Source of the DNA: an uncultured Oscillibacter sp.
GTDB lineage: Bacteria; Bacillota; Clostridia; Oscillospirales; Oscillospiraceae
Assembly: GCA_910588005.1 (NCBI GenBank)
Contig: CAJUQM010000049.1
Location: 1-14,262 of the forward strand
Direction of reading: 5' to 3'
Length of the DNA: 14,262 nucleotides
Shown here piece by piece: positions 6,200-13,693 of the stretch. The notes beneath the pieces are model-generated. The model saw nothing but the letters and a program-made list of their open reading frames with translations, was not told where the DNA came from and ran no database searches. The stretch's first letter is position 1. Each line of letters begins with the position of its first letter. Position numbers and translations under genes: made by a program.

Positions 6200-7825
6200 A
6201 TGTCTAAGCTCATTAAACGCGGCGACGAGGCACGCAAGGCCCTGGAAGCCGGCGTCAACTCCCTGGCCGATACCGTCAAGATCACCCTGGGTCCCAAGGG
6301 CCGCAACGTGGTATTGGATAAGAAGTACGGCTCTCCCCTTATCACCAACGACGGCGTGACCATCGCCAAGGAGATCGAACTGGACGATCCTTTTGAGAAC
6401 ATGGGCGCCCAGCTGGTGAAGGAGGTCTCCACCAAGACCAACGACGTGGCCGGCGACGGCACCACCACCGCCACCCTGCTGGCCCAGGCCATCGTGGGCG
6501 AGGGCCTGAAGAATCTGGCCGCCGGCGCCAACCCCATCGTCATGAAGAAGGGCGTTGCCAAGGCCGTCGAGGCCGCCGTGGCTTCCGTCAAGGCCGATTC
6601 CCAGAAGGTCAACGGCACCGATGACATCGCCCGGGTAGGCACCGTGTCCTCCGGCGACGCCATGATCGGCAAGCTCATTGCCGAGGCCATGGAGAAGGTC
6701 TCCGCCGACGGCGTTATCACCATCGAGGAGTCCAAGACCAGCGAGACCTACAGCGAGGTCGTGGAAGGCATGATGTTCGACCGGGGCTATATCTCCCCCT
6801 ACATGGCCACTGACATGGAGAAGATGGAAGCCATGGTGGACGACGCCTATATCCTCATCACCGACAAGAAGATCTCCGTCATCGCCGACATCCTGCCCAT
6901 TTTGGAGCAGATGGTCCAGTCCGGCAAGAAACTGGTGATCGTGGCTGAGGACGTGGAGGGAGAGGCCCTGAACACCCTGATCGTCAACCGCCTCCGCGGC
7001 ACGCTGAACGTGGTCTGCGTCAAGGCCCCCGGCTTCGGCGACCGCCGCAAGGAAATGCTCCAGGACATCGCCACCCTCACCGGCGGCACCGTTGTCAGCG
7101 AGGAAGTGGGCCTGGAACTCAAGACCGCCGGTCTCGACCTGCTGGGCCGTGCCCGCCAGGTAAAGGTCACCAAGGAGAACACCACCATTGTGGACGGCGC
7201 CGGCGAAAAACAGGCCATTGCCGACCGCGTTGCTCAGATCCGCTCTCAGATTGCCAACACCACCAGCGACTACGACAAGGAAAAGCTCCAGGAGCGCCTG
7301 GCGAAGCTGGCCGGCGGCGTGGCCGTCATCAAGGTCGGCGCTGCCACTGAGACCGAGATGAAGGAGAAGAAGCTCCGCATCGAAGATGCGCTGAATGCCA
7401 CCCGCGCCGCTGTGGAAGAGGGCGTGGTCGCCGGCGGCGGCACCATTTTCGTCAACGTAATTCCCGCCGTAGAGTCTCTGCTGGCCTCCGTCGAGGGCGA
7501 CGAAAAGACCGGCGTCCAGATCGTAGCTAAGGCTCTGGAGGCCCCCATCCGTCAGATCGCTGCCAACGCCGGTTTGGACGGCTCCGTGATCCTGGAGAAG
7601 GTCCGCTCCTCCGGCAAGAACGGCTACGGCTTTGACGCCTATAAGGAGGAGTACTGCGACATGGTGTCCTCCGGCATTATCGACCCCGCCAAAGTGACCC
7701 GCAGCGCCCTGGAGAACGCGGCTTCCGTCAGTTCCATGGTTCTGACCACCGAGTCCTTGGTGGCCGATAAGCCCGAGCCGCCCGCTCCCGCCCCCGCCGC
7801 TCCCGACATGGGCGGTATGTATTGA
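6200..7825 (+). CDS. groEL: Chaperonin GroEL
   Basis: A 541-residue subunit of the 14-mer Hsp60 chaperonin that folds proteins with GroES under ATP hydrolysis. Visible signatures: nucleotide-binding LGPKGRNVVLDK (30-41), the phosphate-binding GDGTTTATLL (85-94), the apical-domain block KAPGFGDRRKEML, the family signature around AAVEEGVVAGGG, and a C-terminal tail ending DMGGMY with a single GGM unit where many homologues have several. Full length. ATG 6200 has GGAGG (6185-6189) at ten-base spacing; the TTG at 6194 would be too close. Codon use is strongly biased to C-ending codons, consistent with very high expression. It is expected to depend on the CIRCE promoter upstream of groES, since no promoter is evident in the spacer. 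Confidence 0.99.
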   Translation: MSKLIKRGDEARKALEAGVNSLADTVKITLGPKGRNVVLDKKYGSPLITNDGVTIAKEIELDDPFENMGAQLVKEVSTKTNDVAGDGTTTATLLAQAIVGEGLKNLAAGANPIVMKKGVAKAVEAAVASVKADSQKVNGTDDIARVGTVSSGDAMIGKLIAEAMEKVSADGVITIEESKTSETYSEVVEGMMFDRGYISPYMATDMEKMEAMVDDAYILITDKKISVIADILPILEQMVQSGKKLVIVAEDVEGEALNTLIVNRLRGTLNVVCVKAPGFGDRRKEMLQDIATLTGGTVVSEEVGLELKTAGLDLLGRARQVKVTKENTTIVDGAGEKQAIADRVAQIRSQIANTTSDYDKEKLQERLAKLAGGVAVIKVGAATETEMKEKKLRIEDALNATRAAVEEGVVAGGGTIFVNVIPAVESLLASVEGDEKTGVQIVAKALEAPIRQIAANAGLDGSVILEKVRSSGKNGYGFDAYKEEYCDMVSSGIIDPAKVTRSALENAASVSSMVLTTESLVADKPEPPAPAPAAPDMGGMY

Positions 7826-7860
7826 TAACCCAGCAAATTCTCCGCACAACACCGACCAAG

Positions 7861-7903
7861 ACAGGGCCGGCATTCACAAAGAGTGAATGCCGGCCCTGTT
7901 TTC
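7861..7903 (+). terminator. groESL terminator
   Basis: Perfect 17-bp stem ACAGGGCCGGCATTCAC (7861-7877) and its complement (7883-7899), loop AAAGA, followed by TTTTCT. A strong intrinsic terminator 35 bases after the groEL stop. Confidence 0.95.
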
Positions 7904-7935
7904 TACTCCCTTAGACCCGGCCCTTTAAAAAAATC

Positions 7936-7966
7936 TTGACATGGAGTAGACTCCAAGTGGTACACT
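7936..7966 (+). promoter_or_regulatory. MerR-type promoter/operator of the AKR-merR operon
   Basis: Consensus TTGACA (7936-7941) and TACACT (7961-7966) are separated by 19 bases, the over-long spacer characteristic of promoters activated by MerR-family proteins through DNA distortion. Inside the spacer lies a perfect dyad TGGAGT-AG-ACTCCA (7942-7955). A MerR-family gene is the second gene of the downstream operon, so autoregulation is likely. The predicted leader is about 33 bases. The regulatory assignment is inference from spacing, dyad and context. Confidence 0.8.
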
Positions 7967-8005
7967 TTGTCATAACATAACCGCTTGGAAAGGAGCGCAC
8001 ATAAA

Positions 8006-9154
8006 ATGATATACCGTACATTGGGCCGCACCGGCATCCGCGTCAGTGAGATTGGCATGGGGTGCGAGGGATTTGTGGATCAGCCCTACGAGCAGGTCCT
8101 GTCTTTTGTAGACAAAATGGAGTCCCACGGCGTCAACTGCATAGACCTCTATACCTCCAATCCAGAGGTGCGTTCCAACTTGGGTCGGGCTTTGCGGGGA
8201 CGGCGGGAGAAATTTGTTCTTCAGGCTCACCTGTGTTCCGTCTGGAAGGATGGCCAGTACAAGCGCACTCGAAAAATTGATGAGGTCCGGGAGGGCTTTA
8301 CGGACCAGCTCCGGCGATTGGAGACAGATCATGTGGAAATCGGCATGATCCATTATGTGGATTCCATGGCGGATTGGGAATCTGTGCTCAACGGAGAGGT
8401 CATGCGCTACGCCCAGGAGTTAAAAACAGCGGACGCCATCGGCTGGATCGGCCTCTCCAGTCATAACCCGGAGGTGGCCCTTGCGGCGGTAAACACAGGC
8501 CTTGTGGACGTGCTGATGTTCAGCGTCAATCCCTGCTACGACCTGCAGCCTGCCGGTGAAGATGTAGAGGAGCTGTGGGCGCCTAAAAATTACGAAAACA
8601 CACTAGTGAACATGGACCCGGAGCGGCAGGCGCTGTATGAGACGTGCCAGCGGCTGGGGGTGGGCATCACGGTAATGAAGGCCTTTGGCGGCGGCGACCT
8701 GCTCAGCGAATCCCTCTCCCCCGCCGGAAAAGCTCTGACTCCCTTCCAGTGCCTCCACTACGCCCTGACCCGCCCGGCGGTGGCCTCCGTCATGTGCGGC
8801 GCCCGGACACTGGAGGATCTGGAAGCCAGCATCGCCTACGAGGACACACCGGAAAACGAGCGGGACTACGCCGCCGCTCTAGCCGCCCTGCCCAAGATCA
8901 GCTGGCAGGGCCACTGCATGTACTGCGGCCATTGCGCGCCCTGTCCCAAGGGTATTGACGTGGCCTCAACGACCAAATTCCTGAATCTGGCCCGGGCGCA
9001 GGGCAATATACCGGAGACCGTGCGGGACCACTATGCCCTCCTCCCCCACCGGGCGGGAGAGTGCGCCGTATGCGGAGCCTGCGAGAAGCGATGCCCCTTC
9101 GGGGTGCCAATTGTGGAAAATATGCGCCAGGCCGCCGCCCTGTTCGGCAGTTGA
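8006..9154 (+). CDS. Aldo/keto reductase family protein with C-terminal double Fe-S cluster domain
   Basis: A 382-residue AKR-fold oxidoreductase of a clostridial subfamily. Residues 1-290 form the TIM-barrel-like AKR part: LGRTGIRVSEIGMGC (6-20), D47, IGLSSHNPEVA (148-158), GITVMKAFGGGDLL (220-233), LHYALTRPAVASVMCG (250-265). Residues 300-382 add two cysteine clusters: C304-x2-C307-x2-C310-x2-C313-P, and C353-x2-C356-x2-C359-x3-C363-P. Each can bind a [4Fe-4S] cluster, suggesting electron transfer with ferredoxin-like partners. The canonical catalytic tetrad looks incomplete: H116 is present, but the usual catalytic lysine position appears to be H75 (in VLQAHLC) and the tyrosine is not at its normal spacing after D47. 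Substrate unknown. ATG 8006 follows AAAGGAG (7989-7995). It is transcribed with the merR gene 28 bases downstream. Confidence 0.9.
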   Translation: MIYRTLGRTGIRVSEIGMGCEGFVDQPYEQVLSFVDKMESHGVNCIDLYTSNPEVRSNLGRALRGRREKFVLQAHLCSVWKDGQYKRTRKIDEVREGFTDQLRRLETDHVEIGMIHYVDSMADWESVLNGEVMRYAQELKTADAIGWIGLSSHNPEVALAAVNTGLVDVLMFSVNPCYDLQPAGEDVEELWAPKNYENTLVNMDPERQALYETCQRLGVGITVMKAFGGGDLLSESLSPAGKALTPFQCLHYALTRPAVASVMCGARTLEDLEASIAYEDTPENERDYAAALAALPKISWQGHCMYCGHCAPCPKGIDVASTTKFLNLARAQGNIPETVRDHYALLPHRAGECAVCGACEKRCPFGVPIVENMRQAAALFGS

Positions 9155-9182
9155 CCCTGCCTGTGTAGAAGGAGGAACGCCT

Positions 9183-9587
9183 ATGACCATCACGGAGGTC
9201 AGCAAAAAATACGGTCTGACGCCGGACACTCTGCGCTATTACGAGCGCATCGGCCTAATTCCGCCGGTCCCCCGGGGAAAGGGCGGCGCCCGAGACTACG
9301 GAGAGGAATCCTGTCAATGGGTGGAGCTGATGAAATGCATGCGCTCCGCCGGCGTGCAGATCGAGGCTCTGATTGAGTACGCCGCCCTGACCCAGCGGGG
9401 GGATGAGACACTGGAAGCCCGCAGAACCCTGCTGGTGCGGCAGCGCCAACAGCTCTCCGCCCGGATGGCGGATATGCAGGCCTCCCTGGACCGGCTGGAT
9501 TACAAAATCAACCGCTACACCCAGTTAATGGGTGGAGAGTCCTCCAAGTCCCCCTCCTCTGACCCAAGCCCACAGAGCAAACGTTAA
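9183..9587 (+). CDS. MerR family transcriptional regulator
   Basis: A 134-residue DNA-binding regulator. The N-terminal winged helix-turn-helix shows the diagnostic ITEVSKKYGLTPDTLRYYERIGLIPP (3-28). A second helix-turn-helix-like segment follows (QWVELMKCMRSAGVQIEALIEY, 45-66), then a dimerisation coiled coil (about 80-116, ending LDYKINRYTQLM). The effector region is very short. It lacks the CxxC or HxxC metal-binding tail of MerR/CueR. Only C44 and C52 are present, leaving room for a thiol- or aldehyde-sensing mechanism like AdhR, which is speculative. The polar tail SSKSPSSDPSPQSKR looks unstructured. ATG 9183 has AGGAGG nearby; longer in-frame readings run into the AKR gene. It lies downstream of the AKR gene and probably acts at the 19-base-spacer promoter at 7936-7966. 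Confidence 0.95.
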   Translation: MTITEVSKKYGLTPDTLRYYERIGLIPPVPRGKGGARDYGEESCQWVELMKCMRSAGVQIEALIEYAALTQRGDETLEARRTLLVRQRQQLSARMADMQASLDRLDYKINRYTQLMGGESSKSPSSDPSPQSKR

Positions 9588-9596
9588 TCCCCCCAA

Positions 9597-9630
9597 CCCC
9601 TGTTTGGAAATTTCCAAACAGGGGTTTTTT
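9597..9630 (+). terminator. Terminator of the AKR-merR operon
   Basis: A perfect 28-base palindrome, CCCCTGTTTGGAAA (9597-9610) with its complement (9611-9624), is followed directly by T6. It starts ten bases after the merR stop. Confidence 0.96.
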
Positions 9631-9681
9631 AAAGGCATGTTGTCCCGCTCCTCCCATATAGTGGATAGGGAGGTGGAAACT

Positions 9682-11205
9682 TTGAAAGAAAAAAAGGAAC
9701 CTTCTATTGTACGGGGCACACTGCTCCTGACCATTGCCAATCTCCTGCTGCGGCTGGCGGCCATGAGCTTTCAAATCTACCTCTCCGGCCGGATTGGGGC
9801 CGCAGGCGTCGGCCTTTTACAGCTGATTCTCTCTGTGAAGGCCATGTCCTTCACCATGGGTTCGGCGGGAATCCGCACCTGTGCCATGTATCTCTCCGCT
9901 GAGGAATTTGGCCGGAACCGCCCCCAGAACATCCACGCCGTGCTGTCCGGCTGCTCCCGCTACAGCCTTGTATGCAGCGTTTCCGTGCTGTTCCTGCTCT
10001 GGCAGCTGGCCCCCTGGCTGGCGGAAAACTGGATCGGCGGCAGCACCGCCGTCCCCTCTCTGCGGGTGTGCGCCCTGATCCTGCCGGTCTGCTGCCTCTA
10101 TGGCGTCATGACCGGGTATTTCACCGCAGCCGGACGCATCGGAGAACTGGTGGGAGTGGAATTTCTGGAGCAGGGCTGCGCCATGGCTGTCACCTTCCTT
10201 CTGCTCTCCCAGTGGGCCGGAGCGAATGCAGGGCGGGCCTGCCTCTCCGTCGTTCTGGGCGGCGGCGCCGCAGCGCTGATCTCCCTTCGGGTCCTCCGCT
10301 TCCTCCACCAGGGAACTCTGCCGCCGCCGGAGGGACCCCAGAGGCCGCCTTACCGCCGGATCCTCCGCATCTCCCTTCCCCTGGCTGTAGCAGATGACCT
10401 CCGGGCCGGCCTGAACACCATTGAAAATCTGATCGTTCCCAAACGGCTGGCCCGATTTTCCGGTACCGCCAATGCCTTGGCGGATTACGGCGTCCTCCAC
10501 GGCATGGTATTTCCCGTGCTGATGTTCCCCTCCGCGATTTTGTCCTCTCTGGCAGAATTGCTGGTGCCGGAGTTCTCCCGCTGCGCCGCCGGACGGCGGA
10601 TGCCCCGGGTTCGCTATCTGGCCCGGCGGGGACTGCGGGTCTCTCTGCTGTTCAGCCTCTGCGCCGGAGGAATTCTCTTCACCGGAGCGGACGCCCTGGG
10701 TGAATTGCTCTACCACAGCGGCGCGGTAGGCCGCGCCCTTCGGCTATACGCCCCCCTGGTTCCGCTGCTCTACACCGACGCCATCGTGGACGCCATCTGC
10801 AAGGGGCTGGGCCAGCAGAGCGCCAACGCCCGGTACAATCTGCTGACCTCTTTTTTGGACGTGACCTTTTTATGGCTACTTCTGCCGCAATACGGTCTGC
10901 GGGGGTACTATATCAGTTTTGCCGTCACGCACCTCATCAATTTCTGCCTCAGTCTCCGCCGTCTGCTGCTGGCCTCCGGAGTCCGCCTGGAAACCGGATT
11001 ATCCCTGCGGGCGATCCTCTGTGCCCTCGCCGCGGGGTGGACCACATCCCTCCTGCCGCCGCCGGACGGCCTCTTGGGCATTCTCTTGCCCGGGACACAG
11101 TACCTTGTAACCCTGTGCTTTCTATGGACGCTGTTTCGGGTGGTCCGCCGCGATGACCTCTTCTGGCTTCGGGAGCTGGTCCGCCGCCGGACAAAACAGG
11201 CATAA
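9682..11205 (+). CDS. SpoVB-like polysaccharide/lipid flippase (MATE/MOP superfamily)
   Basis: A 507-residue integral membrane protein with about 12-14 hydrophobic segments. It resembles stage V sporulation protein B and related lipid-linked oligosaccharide flippases of the MOP superfamily, which move peptidoglycan or polysaccharide precursors across the membrane. The N-terminal pattern fits SpoVB proteins: RGTLLLTIANLLLR (11-24), then GRIGAAGVGLLQL (36-48) and SAGIRTCAMYLSAEE (61-75). I chose TTG at 9682 because GGGAGG (9668-9673) lies eight bases upstream. Readings from further upstream (ATG 9637, or earlier in merR) cross or abut the merR terminator and lack a ribosome binding site. It is transcribed separately from merR because of that terminator; I could not identify its promoter. 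The sporulation role is inferred from similarity only. Confidence 0.87.
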   Translation: MKEKKEPSIVRGTLLLTIANLLLRLAAMSFQIYLSGRIGAAGVGLLQLILSVKAMSFTMGSAGIRTCAMYLSAEEFGRNRPQNIHAVLSGCSRYSLVCSVSVLFLLWQLAPWLAENWIGGSTAVPSLRVCALILPVCCLYGVMTGYFTAAGRIGELVGVEFLEQGCAMAVTFLLLSQWAGANAGRACLSVVLGGGAAALISLRVLRFLHQGTLPPPEGPQRPPYRRILRISLPLAVADDLRAGLNTIENLIVPKRLARFSGTANALADYGVLHGMVFPVLMFPSAILSSLAELLVPEFSRCAAGRRMPRVRYLARRGLRVSLLFSLCAGGILFTGADALGELLYHSGAVGRALRLYAPLVPLLYTDAIVDAICKGLGQQSANARYNLLTSFLDVTFLWLLLPQYGLRGYYISFAVTHLINFCLSLRRLLLASGVRLETGLSLRAILCALAAGWTTSLLPPPDGLLGILLPGTQYLVTLCFLWTLFRVVRRDDLFWLRELVRRRTKQA

Positions 11206-11240
11206 AAAGCGGCATGGCCAATAGGCTATGCCGCTTTTTA
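11203..11240. terminator. Bidirectional terminator between the flippase and PII-like genes
   Basis: TAAAAAGCGGCAT (11203-11215) pairs perfectly with ATGCCGCTTTTTA (11228-11240). The stem is extended by GGCC/GGCT with one G-U pair around an AATA loop. A-rich and T-rich ends flank both sides, so it can act on both strands. The stem begins with the flippase stop codon and ends seven bases before the stop of the minus-strand PII-like gene. Confidence 0.93.
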
Positions 11241-11246
11241 TGCGCT

Positions 11247-11915
11247 TTAGCTCTCACCGTCCAGCTGCCGAAGTCCGGCAATGTCGCTGACGGGCACAGA
11301 GAAGGCCAGCGATTGGGCCGCCGAGTGAATCCCCGCCTGACTCATCACCGCCTTCATAATAGGGGAGCGGTCCTCTGTCCGGGCCAGAATAAAGATCAGC
11401 TCCCGTTCCGCCGCAATGGATACCCCCAGGAACTTCCGGGCCAGCTCCGCGCCGGTGCCCTTGGCGTGGATCGAGGTGCCGCCGGTGGCGCCTGCGGCCC
11501 GGGCGGCATCCATGACCTTATCTGTGCAGCCCTGATTGGTAATGACAATAATCAGCTCGTGGTTCCGTTCCTTCTCCATACTCTCCTCCGTCTCCTGCTG
11601 CTGCAGCAGATAGTCCCTGGCAGTCGCGCCGCCGATACTGGATACAGGTACCGTCATAAGGATCCCGCGGCCCGGGACGTCCAGCCACAGATCCTTGGCC
11701 GCGCGCCGCACCAGCCGGGCGGAGCGGGGCGTCACACACAGCAGCACTACCTTCTCTGTAGCCTCCAGACCCAGACAGTCTAAAATCTCCGTAGTAGCAG
11801 TGCCCTGGCCCAAAACCGTCAGCACCAGGGGGATCCCCTGACCCTGAAACCAGGCGGCAAACTCTCCGCTCCGGCTGCGGTCTGTGATGGTAATCATGAG
11901 ATTGGCTCCGCCCAT
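11247..11915 (-). CDS. Two-domain PII-like (GlnB-type) regulatory protein
   Basis: A 222-residue soluble protein that reads as two tandem PII/ferredoxin-like domains. The C-terminal half (about 119-216) is the clearer one: LIIVITNQGCTDKVMDAAR, AGATGGTSIHAKG, ELIFILA, closing with FSVPVSDIAGL. The N-terminal half (about 7-96) follows the same order in degenerate form: LMITITDRSRSGEF, GQGIPLVLTVLGQGTA, EKVVLLC, closing with MTVPVSSIGGA. A charged linker (QQQETEESMEKE) joins them. The T-loop tyrosine region of classical GlnB is not recognisable, so uridylylation is unlikely. PII-type proteins bind nucleotides or small effectors and often gate membrane transporters. ATG 11915 has GAGGAG eight bases upstream; ATG 11897 is possible. 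It lies 37 bases downstream of the DUF1538 gene, almost certainly in one operon. Confidence 0.85.
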   Translation of the reverse strand: MGGANLMITITDRSRSGEFAAWFQGQGIPLVLTVLGQGTATTEILDCLGLEATEKVVLLCVTPRSARLVRRAAKDLWLDVPGRGILMTVPVSSIGGATARDYLLQQQETEESMEKERNHELIIVITNQGCTDKVMDAARAAGATGGTSIHAKGTGAELARKFLGVSIAAERELIFILARTEDRSPIMKAVMSQAGIHSAAQSLAFSVPVSDIAGLRQLDGES

Positions 11916-11952
11916 GGCAGTCTCTCCTCTCTGCGGCAACGGCTCTCCGGCC

Positions 11953-13461
11953 TCACAGCTCGATAATCTCTTCCTCCGGCGCAGCGGGTTCCGGCGCGCC
12001 GGCTCTGCGCAGCTTCCACTGGTAGGCAAGGCCCAGCAGCTGAATGGTCAGCAGCGGCGTCATCGCCACCATAGCCACCACGCCAAACGCATCGGTTACC
12101 ACGTCGCCCCCCAGGGCCTGACAAGATCCCATGGCAAAGGGCAGCAGAAATGTGGCCGTCATAGGACCGGAGGCCACACCGCCGGAGTCGAAGGCGATAG
12201 CCGTAAAAATCTTTGGCACAAAAAACGACAGCACAATAGCTGCCAGATATCCCGGCACCAGAAAATAAAAAATGGAAATTCCGGTTAAAATGCGGAACAT
12301 AGACAGGCCAATGGACAGTGCTACGCCAATGGACAAGCTGGTGCTCATGGCCTTGCCCGGAATCGCCCCGGAGGTGATCTCCTCCACCTGGTGGTTTAAT
12401 ACATGAACAGCCGGCTCCGCCTGGACGATATACCACCCCATCAGCATGCCAATGGGTACCAGCATCCAGTTCCAGGAGAGTTCCGCAATCTGCTGGCCCA
12501 GATATGTACCTGCCGGCAGAAACCCGACGTTGACACCGGTGAGAAACACAGCCAGCCCAAGACCAGTATACAGGAGGCCCACCACAATTTTCAACACTTT
12601 TTTTCGGCTCATCCGCAGAGATACCATCTGAAAGACGGTAAAAAAGGCCACTATGGGAGCGAGGCACACCGCCACCTCCACGGCATACTTCGGGAAAGCC
12701 TGCAAAAACAGCCCCCACAGCGCCCGGCTGTCCGCCGCCGCCGCCACCTCCGCCGGGACATAGGCTCCGGCTGCGGGATACACCAGCGACAGGATCAGCA
12801 CCGCCAGAATCGGTCCCACAGAGCACAGCGCCACCAAGCCGAAGCTGTCCTGAGCGGCGTTCTCGTCGCTTCGGATGGAGGACACGCCCACACCCAGAGC
12901 CATGATAAAGGGGACCGTCATAGGTCCGGTGGTAACGCCGCCGGAGTCAAAGGCAATTGCGAGAAAATCCCTTGGCACAAAATAGGCCAGGACAAAAATC
13001 ACGAGGTAGGAGGCAATCAGCAGCCCGTTCAGGGGAATCCGGAACAAAATACGCAGCAGCGCCACCACCAGAAACGCCCCCACGCCCACGGCCACCGCAC
13101 CCATCAAAACGGGGGCGGGCACGCTGGGCACCTGCTCTGCCAGCACCTGGAGATCCGGCTCTGATATGGTGACCACCACGCCGATCAAAAAGCTGACCGA
13201 CACCACCACCCACAGCTTCCGGGACCGGGTCATATGGGCGCCTACCCGCTCGCCGATGGGGGTCATGGCCATCTCCGCGCCCAGTGTGAAAAGTCCCATG
13301 CCCAGAATCAACAGCACGGCGCCCATCAAAAAGGCCAGCAGCGTATCCGCCGGCACCGGGGAGATCGTAAAACTCAGCACAACCACGATGGCCGTGATCG
13401 GCAGCACGGAGGCCAAGGCCTCCCGGACTTTTTCACCCAGAATTGTGCGGGTATTTCCCAT
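11953..13461 (-). CDS. DUF1538 family membrane protein with internal duplication
   Basis: A 502-residue polytopic membrane protein with two homologous halves. Each half has a membrane-embedded E-P motif (SEPDL at 100-104; AEPAV at 348-352) and a signature loop (AIAFDSGGVTTGPMT at 168-182; AIAFDSGGVASGPMT at 421-435). Each then has a D-x-FG motif (DSFG 205-208; DAFG 457-460). The offsets of about 250 residues indicate a duplicated unit, as in many secondary transporters and channels. The C-terminal tail is acidic (PEEEIIEL). The family is known as DUF1538; I do not know of an established substrate. Start choice is uncertain: ATG 13461 matches the expected N-terminus before the first membrane segment but lacks a good ribosome binding site. 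A TTG at 13497 has GAGGGGG upstream. It is co-transcribed with the PII-like gene, suggesting a regulated transporter. Confidence 0.88.
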   Translation of the reverse strand: MGNTRTILGEKVREALASVLPITAIVVVLSFTISPVPADTLLAFLMGAVLLILGMGLFTLGAEMAMTPIGERVGAHMTRSRKLWVVVSVSFLIGVVVTISEPDLQVLAEQVPSVPAPVLMGAVAVGVGAFLVVALLRILFRIPLNGLLIASYLVIFVLAYFVPRDFLAIAFDSGGVTTGPMTVPFIMALGVGVSSIRSDENAAQDSFGLVALCSVGPILAVLILSLVYPAAGAYVPAEVAAAADSRALWGLFLQAFPKYAVEVAVCLAPIVAFFTVFQMVSLRMSRKKVLKIVVGLLYTGLGLAVFLTGVNVGFLPAGTYLGQQIAELSWNWMLVPIGMLMGWYIVQAEPAVHVLNHQVEEITSGAIPGKAMSTSLSIGVALSIGLSMFRILTGISIFYFLVPGYLAAIVLSFFVPKIFTAIAFDSGGVASGPMTATFLLPFAMGSCQALGGDVVTDAFGVVAMVAMTPLLTIQLLGLAYQWKLRRAGAPEPAAPEEEIIEL

Positions 13462-13526
13462 TTTTTCGCGCCACCGCGCCCGCAGCCTCCCTTGCAACTG
13501 TACCGCCCCCTCTGTCCAAAGCAAAA

Positions 13527-13565
13527 AGTATAATAAAGTATATTTTTGATATTTTATCACAGAAA
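13527..13565 (-). promoter_or_regulatory. Possible promoter of the DUF1538-PII operon
   Basis: Two TATACT boxes on the minus strand (13537-13542 and 13527-13532) lie in an AT-rich stretch just upstream of the operon. The corresponding -35 for the first (TTTCTG, 13560-13565) is poor. Position and -10 quality support a promoter, but the match is weak. Confidence 0.4.
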
Positions 13566-13641
13566 GAACGCCCTTTTCAAGAGAAATCCGTCTCCCTTAA
13601 CAATTTTTTAGCATTCTCAAGATATCAAGCTTCCCCCCGCG

Positions 13642-13670
13642 TTGATTTTGAAGGGGAAATTTGGTAAAAT
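13642..13670 (+). promoter_or_regulatory. Promoter of the patatin-like gene (extended -10)
   Basis: TTGATT (13642-13647), a 17-base spacer and TAAAAT (13665-13670), with TGG immediately before the -10 box giving an extended -10. The predicted start near 13677 leaves a leader of about 117 bases. Confidence 0.75.
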
Positions 13671-13693
13671 AAAAATCACATCTCATGTTCAAG

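Noticed and set aside
6173..7873. 566-codon open frame on the minus strand opposite groEL
   Set aside because: It is a codon-bias shadow of groEL: low-complexity Gly/His/Asp/Leu composition, no ribosome binding site, and no family resemblance.
9033..9182. N-terminal extension of the MerR regulator from an upstream start
   Set aside because: It would overlap the AKR gene by about 120 bases. The ATG at 9183 follows AGGAGG and begins exactly at the conserved MerR helix-turn-helix.
11894..12826. 310-codon minus-strand frame overlapping the DUF1538 gene in another frame
   Set aside because: Gly/Ser/Arg-rich alternative frame without recognisable domains; the DUF1538 frame has paired conserved motifs.
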